From: Streptosporangiaceae bacterium
GTDB lineage: Bacteria > Actinomycetota > Actinomycetes > Streptosporangiales > Streptosporangiaceae
DNA: 6,347 nt
Reading direction: 5' to 3'
Assembly: GCA_030045175.1 (NCBI GenBank)
Contig: JASIBM010000485.1
Span: forward strand, 1 to 6,347
Positions 6,201 to 6,347 of the stretch are shown here, in pieces. How positions within the stretch are numbered: position 1 is the stretch's first letter; the number at the start of each line of letters is the position of its first letter. The position numbers and the translations under genes were made by a program. A model generated the notes under the pieces. It saw only the letters and a program-made list of their open reading frames with translations. It was not told the origin of the DNA and did not search any database.

Positions 6201-6347
6201 AGGTCGCCGAGTCCGTGCGGGGGCCGGGCCTGGCGGGCGGTGCCCCACTCAAGCAGCTCGCGCCGGGCCTGGCGGGCGGTGCCCCACTCAAGCAGCTCGC
6301 GCCGCTCCTGCTCGTCGGTGAGCTCCAGCGCGCCGGCGGACTGGTCC
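287..6347 (-). CDS. Nonribosomal peptide synthetase, (C)-A(Pro)-T-Cy-A(Cys)-T-Ox, 5' partial
   Basis: This is a multimodular cytoplasmic NRPS subunit that probably adds proline and then a cysteine-derived thiazole to a growing peptide. The frame is open to the right edge, so the N-terminus is missing. The GTG at 6187 is not the real start, because 53 in-frame residues before it match the usual condensation-to-adenylation linker. Domains in order (residue 1 = codon at 6187): A1 about -8 to 490, T1 about 512-585 (Ser545), Cy about 610-1045, A2 about 1075-1583, T2 about 1600-1670 (Ser1633), an Ala/Pro-rich linker, and Ox about 1725-1950. All catalytic signature motifs are present, and there is no frameshift or internal stop. 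The only non-consensus active-site residue I saw is Asn958 in Cy. The stop TGA overlaps the ATG of the next gene, so the two are one operon. The C-terminal Ox placement resembles the A-PCP-Ox layout known for BlmIII of bleomycin biosynthesis and differs from EpoB. The NRPS assignment is very secure; the substrates are inferred from codes. Confidence 0.97.
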   Translation of the reverse strand, partial: DQSAGALELTDEQERRELLEWGTARQARRELLEWGTARQARPPHGLGDLFDAAVARAPDAVAVSFERQCMTYRELGERAARLAHHLRALRIGPDSRVAICLRRSPEMIVGLVAILKAGGAYVPLDPAYPAERLAVMLADAAPALLMTQADLLASLPGGHGTPVLCLDADEAAWADAPGAFPPVARHPEHLAYVIYTSGSTGQPKGVAQTWRCADNLIDWMLHDAAPQSPPPRRVLQFASTSFDVSFQEIWSTLCSGATLVLMASERRAELSELPGFLAGQDVQRAFLPVAVLAQAASLGTDALASPLPGQGCEIVTAGEALAITDDIRALVTTLGGAWLYNHYGPTETHAATSHALPVAGAAAWPALPPIGRPVTGARIYLLDGELALVPAGVIGEVHIGGECLARGYLSRPALTSDRFVPDPFAGPGARMYRTGDLASFRPDGTIDYLGRADSQVKIRGFRVEPGEVEAVLRQVDGVREVAVLVGGDTPADRHLIAYLAGEASIEQARERASLALPGHLVPTQWVRLPALPLTPNGKVDRRALPAPDQASPDQASTERPFRPPRTTQEAAMAAIWAEILRRERVGIDDDFFALGGHSLLATRLVHAINQRMSARLSLRDLFLAPVLANLAARLASGQAGKHGGDDDAAYVLPPLASDPASRYEPFPLTDMQEAYWVGREDSIELGGVGAHGYSELRLAELDAERFARAVDAVVARHDMLRAVFDADGTQRVLPAVPKYQMPAQDLRGLDHDSAQAQLAEIRERISHQVFDAGRWPLFEFALTRLDGEVRLHLSLDALIVDVASSQLLEHELAVLYADPDAALPPPAVTFRDYVLAERALRDGARYERALRYWRERVADLAPAPSLPLATAPETVRRPRFTRYDRSLPAEQWSALKTASTARGVTPSAALLTAFTEVLGRWSKSPRFTLSLPLFNRLPLHPDINAVIGDFTSLILVETDMSGSLPFAVRARDVQERLWRDIDHAAVSGVRVNRELASARGAAHAAMPIVFNSTLSELAPGAEHGGLAAVLGGQPAHGITQTPQVWIDHTVLETAGRLYYNWDSLDELFPAGMVALMFADYGELLDRLADPAAWEKAASDLLPAPGAPATAPLAGGGGHVAAGPPGTLMLHELFDRQAVLAPDAPAVISPGRNISHGQLRREARRLAGHLQDGGLIAGDLVAVLADRGWEQVVATLAVLYAGGAYVPLDPAWPATRIAHVLDRTGAKVALVQPGQLGSVLLPEHVRAVVVREDGWADWPEPRPVGRAAADLAYVIYTSGSTGSPKGVMIDHQGAASTILDIIERMAIGSADRVLALSSLSFDLSVFDIFGTLAAGAAVVTLDPALARDPAHWLDLAVAHRISVWNSVPALLAMLVEYCEPEGAERPEASGTPAAAQGGHRLPESLRVAMLSGDWIPVALPGQVRRLLPELELHSLGGATEASIWSIHYPIGEVDPTWRSIPYGTPLRGQSFHVLDDAMRPRPTWVTGQLWIGGAGLAQGYWRDEATTAARFVTHPVTGERLYRTGDLGRWLPDGTIEFLGREDGQVKIHGYRVELGEIEAALERHPTVRAAVVRLFGTAEGSKRLAAYVVPVGAGAGEDELAAHLSATLPSYMVPASYTVLDALPLSANGKVDRAALPEPASSPWPSAPAPELAGPDEERLVAAVSRVLGSARIAPDANLLRLGATSIDIVRIANALNAELGFRPRLAQLMRKPTVAELLRMYSAHLGDLQAAQVPAGQALPGPAAARLAPGQPELAEPAPATQASLAGGAGEELDDPAARAEFKARGVGRRAFGPGAAAVALSAPDGPAAARRYADYRTVRHFAQVPVDARDLGALLASLAAREVGGTQKYLYGSAGGAYPVQAYLYIKPGRVAGVPGGAHYYDPELHRLVWIGRDQVLDPDAFDYFVNRPVFEAAAFALFLVAEMAAIEPLYGPASTGFCQLEAGAMAQLLTMVAVEHGLGLCGIGSVDLAAVASLCDLGPTHRLVYSMVGGVRSPEPPLAVGTAPGVRAVEMEDVEI
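290..322 (-). other. Acidic C-terminal tail, likely docking motif
   Basis: The last eleven residues are VRAVEMEDVEI, alternating acidic and hydrophobic side chains after the Ox fold has ended. Beta-hairpin docking domains of the TubC type are known to bind short acidic C-terminal linear motifs of the preceding subunit. The very next gene starts with such a domain, so this tail is probably its partner. This is inferred from position and composition. Confidence 0.6.
301..305 (-). promoter_or_regulatory. Weak ribosome binding site for the second gene
   Basis: GGAAG on the minus strand, ten bases before the ATG at 290, is the only purine-rich Shine-Dalgarno-like stretch near the start. It lies inside the end of the upstream coding region. 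The match is modest and the spacing slightly long, so coupling by overlap probably matters more. Confidence 0.4.
338..1015 (-). other. C-terminal thiazoline oxidase (Ox) domain, SagB/nitroreductase fold
   Basis: This FMN-dependent domain oxidises thiazoline to thiazole on the carrier. Visible features: YADYRTVRHF (1761-1770) with the flavin-phosphate-type Arg pair Arg1765 and Arg1768; QKYLYGSAGGAYPVQAYLY (1796-1814), the hallmark S-A-G-G-x-Y-P motif; NRPVFEAAAFALFLVAEM (1856-1873); IEPLYG (1876-1881); FCQLEAGAMAQLL (1887-1899); and GLGLCGIGSVD (1907-1917). It is full length, with no truncation. It lies after T2 rather than inside A2. The family's role in NRPSs is well established (BlmIII, EpoB); its activity here is inferred from intact motifs. 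Confidence 0.93.
1018..1177 (-). other. Ala/Pro/Glu-rich linker between T2 and Ox
   Basis: Residues about 1671-1724 are low in complexity (runs rich in Ala, Pro, Gly, Gln and Glu) with no recognisable fold. They probably form a flexible tether that lets Ox reach the T2-bound thiazoline. The first residues after it (LDDPAARAEFKARGVG) resemble the conserved helical lead-in of NRPS oxidase domains. Confidence 0.7.
1178..1390 (-). other. Peptidyl carrier domain T2
   Basis: This is the carrier domain for cysteine and for the thiazoline/thiazole intermediate. The signature NLLRLGATSIDIVRIANAL (1625-1643) carries Ser1633 (codon TCC at 1291-1289) for phosphopantetheine attachment. The usual GGHS is GATS, a variant I associate with carriers of thiazole-forming modules. 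It lies between A2 and the C-terminal Ox, so the bound thiazoline can be presented to Ox on the same chain. Confidence 0.93.
1439..2965 (-). other. Adenylation domain A2, predicted cysteine-activating
   Basis: This domain activates the residue that becomes the heterocycle. Motifs: YAGGAYVPLDP (1146-1156), YTSGSTGSPKG (1222-1232), SFDLSVFDIFGTL (1266-1278), ISVWNSVPALL (1307-1317), MLSGDWIP (1355-1362), LGGATEASIW (1381-1390), GQLWIGGAGLAQGYW (1433-1447), YRTGDL (1468-1473), GREDGQVKIHGYRVELGEIE (1486-1505) and NGKVD with Lys1577. The code by eye is D-L-F-N-M-S-L-I-W-K (Asp1268, Leu1269, Phe1272, Asn1311, Met1355, Ser1357, Leu1381, Ile1389, Trp1390, Lys1577). It differs from the classic cysteine code DLYNLSLIWK at only two conservative positions. 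No oxidase is inserted between the A8 and A10 motifs, unlike EpoB-type modules. A Gly/Pro/Ala-rich loop at about 1326-1346 looks longer than usual. Confidence 0.92.
3053..4360 (-). other. Heterocyclization (Cy) domain
   Basis: Cy domains replace condensation domains where Cys, Ser or Thr is joined and cyclised to a thiazoline or oxazoline. The hallmark D-x4-D-x2-S motif replaces HHxxxDG and reads DALIVDVAS (743-751). Other Cy signatures: FPLTDMQEAYWVGR (613-626), RHDMLR (663-668), TFRDY (776-780), LPLFNRLPLHPDI (878-890), VIGDFTSL (893-900), TPQVWIDH (988-995) and YYNWD (1005-1009). Asp994 sits at the position of the catalytic Asp in QVWxDH. The usual VFTS motif reads VFNS (956-959), so the position normally held by Thr is Asn958. 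Paired with the Cys-type A2 and terminal Ox, it should make a thiazoline that Ox then oxidises. Confidence 0.94.
4433..4654 (-). other. Peptidyl carrier domain T1
   Basis: This phosphopantetheine-carrying domain holds the residue activated by A1. The signature DDFFALGGHSLLATRLV (536-552) includes the attachment Ser545 (codon TCG at 4555-4553). Length and spacing from A1 are normal. It is followed directly by the Cy domain, so it acts as the donor carrier for heterocycle formation. Confidence 0.95.
4679..4708 (-). repeat. Perfect 15-bp in-frame tandem duplication
   Basis: Positions 4679-4693 and 4694-4708 are identical and encode PDQAS twice in the linker between A1 and T1. The linker tolerates length change, so no functional effect is expected. 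Confidence 0.95.
4718..6211 (-). other. Adenylation domain A1, predicted proline-type
   Basis: This domain activates an amino acid as aminoacyl-AMP and loads it on T1. Visible core motifs: TYREL (18-22), LKAGGAYVPLDP (62-73), YTSGSTGQPKG (142-152), FDVSFQEIW (189-197), NHYGPTET (288-295), GEVHIGGECLARGYL (342-356), YRTGDL (379-384), GRADSQVKIRGFRVEPGEVE (397-416) and NGKVD with the catalytic Lys485. Aligning by eye to GrsA gives the ten-residue code D-V-Q-F-V-A-H-A-A-K (Asp190, Val191, Gln194, Phe233, Val262, Ala264, His289, Ala297, Ala298, Lys485). This is close to known proline codes such as DVQLIAHVVK. Proline is the best guess. Methylproline or another cyclic imino acid is possible, because the pocket has smaller residues at the last variable positions. 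Confidence 0.85.
6218..6346 (-). other. End of upstream condensation-type region and linker to A1
   Basis: The in-frame codons before A1 read LELTDEQERRELLEWG, which fits the usual tail of a condensation domain leading into an adenylation domain (L-T-x-x-E-R-x-x-L-L-x-W). This shows that A1 is not at the protein's N-terminus and that a C-type domain probably precedes it. The stretch also holds a duplicated 13-residue block, listed separately. The identity of the upstream domain cannot be seen. Confidence 0.75.
6224..6301 (-). repeat. Perfect 39-bp in-frame tandem duplication
   Basis: Positions 6224-6262 and 6263-6301 are identical 39-base units, and the match continues three bases into 6302-6304. 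Each unit encodes RELLEWGTARQAR, so the C-to-A1 linker carries this 13-residue block twice. The frame is kept. It is either a recent slippage or unequal-exchange event or an assembly artefact. Confidence 0.97.

Overview
The window is entirely coding and holds two overlapping reading frames of one nonribosomal peptide synthetase (NRPS) assembly line, both on the minus strand. The base composition is very GC-rich (roughly 70 % by eye), with G/C-ending codons and Ala/Pro/Gly-rich linkers. This suggests a high-GC actinomycete. A myxobacterium is a reasonable alternative, because TubC-type docking domains and thiazole oxidase domains are common there too. Nothing in the window fixes the genus.

Reading leftwards from the right edge, the large gene enters already open (its N-terminus lies outside the window) and shows about 2,019 residues: the tail of a preceding condensation-type region, an adenylation domain A1 with a proline-like specificity code, a carrier domain T1, a heterocyclization domain Cy, an adenylation domain A2 with a cysteine-like code, a carrier domain T2, and a C-terminal FMN-dependent nitroreductase/SagB-like oxidase Ox. 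Its stop codon overlaps the start of a second gene by four bases (ATGA). That gene begins with a TubC-type N-terminal docking domain and runs off the left edge in a Gly/Pro-rich linker.

The inferred chemistry is as follows. A1 loads proline (or a close analogue) on T1. Cy condenses the T1-bound chain with cysteine on T2 and cyclodehydrates it to a thiazoline. Ox oxidises this to a thiazole. The resulting 2-(pyrrolidin-2-yl)thiazole-4-carbonyl thioester is passed to the next subunit, probably through the acidic C-terminal tail of the first protein and the docking domain of the second. No thioesterase is visible, so the chain continues beyond the window.

Points worth a second look are the matched docking tail and docking domain at the gene junction, an Asn in place of the usual Thr in the Cy active-site VFTS motif, variant specificity codes in both A domains, a C-terminal rather than A-embedded oxidase, and two perfect in-frame tandem duplications (39 bp and 15 bp) in interdomain linkers. 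There is no non-coding stretch, no RNA gene, no mobile element and no CRISPR array. Residue numbers for the large protein count from the GTG codon at 6187-6185 as residue 1; this is a convenience and not a proposed start.
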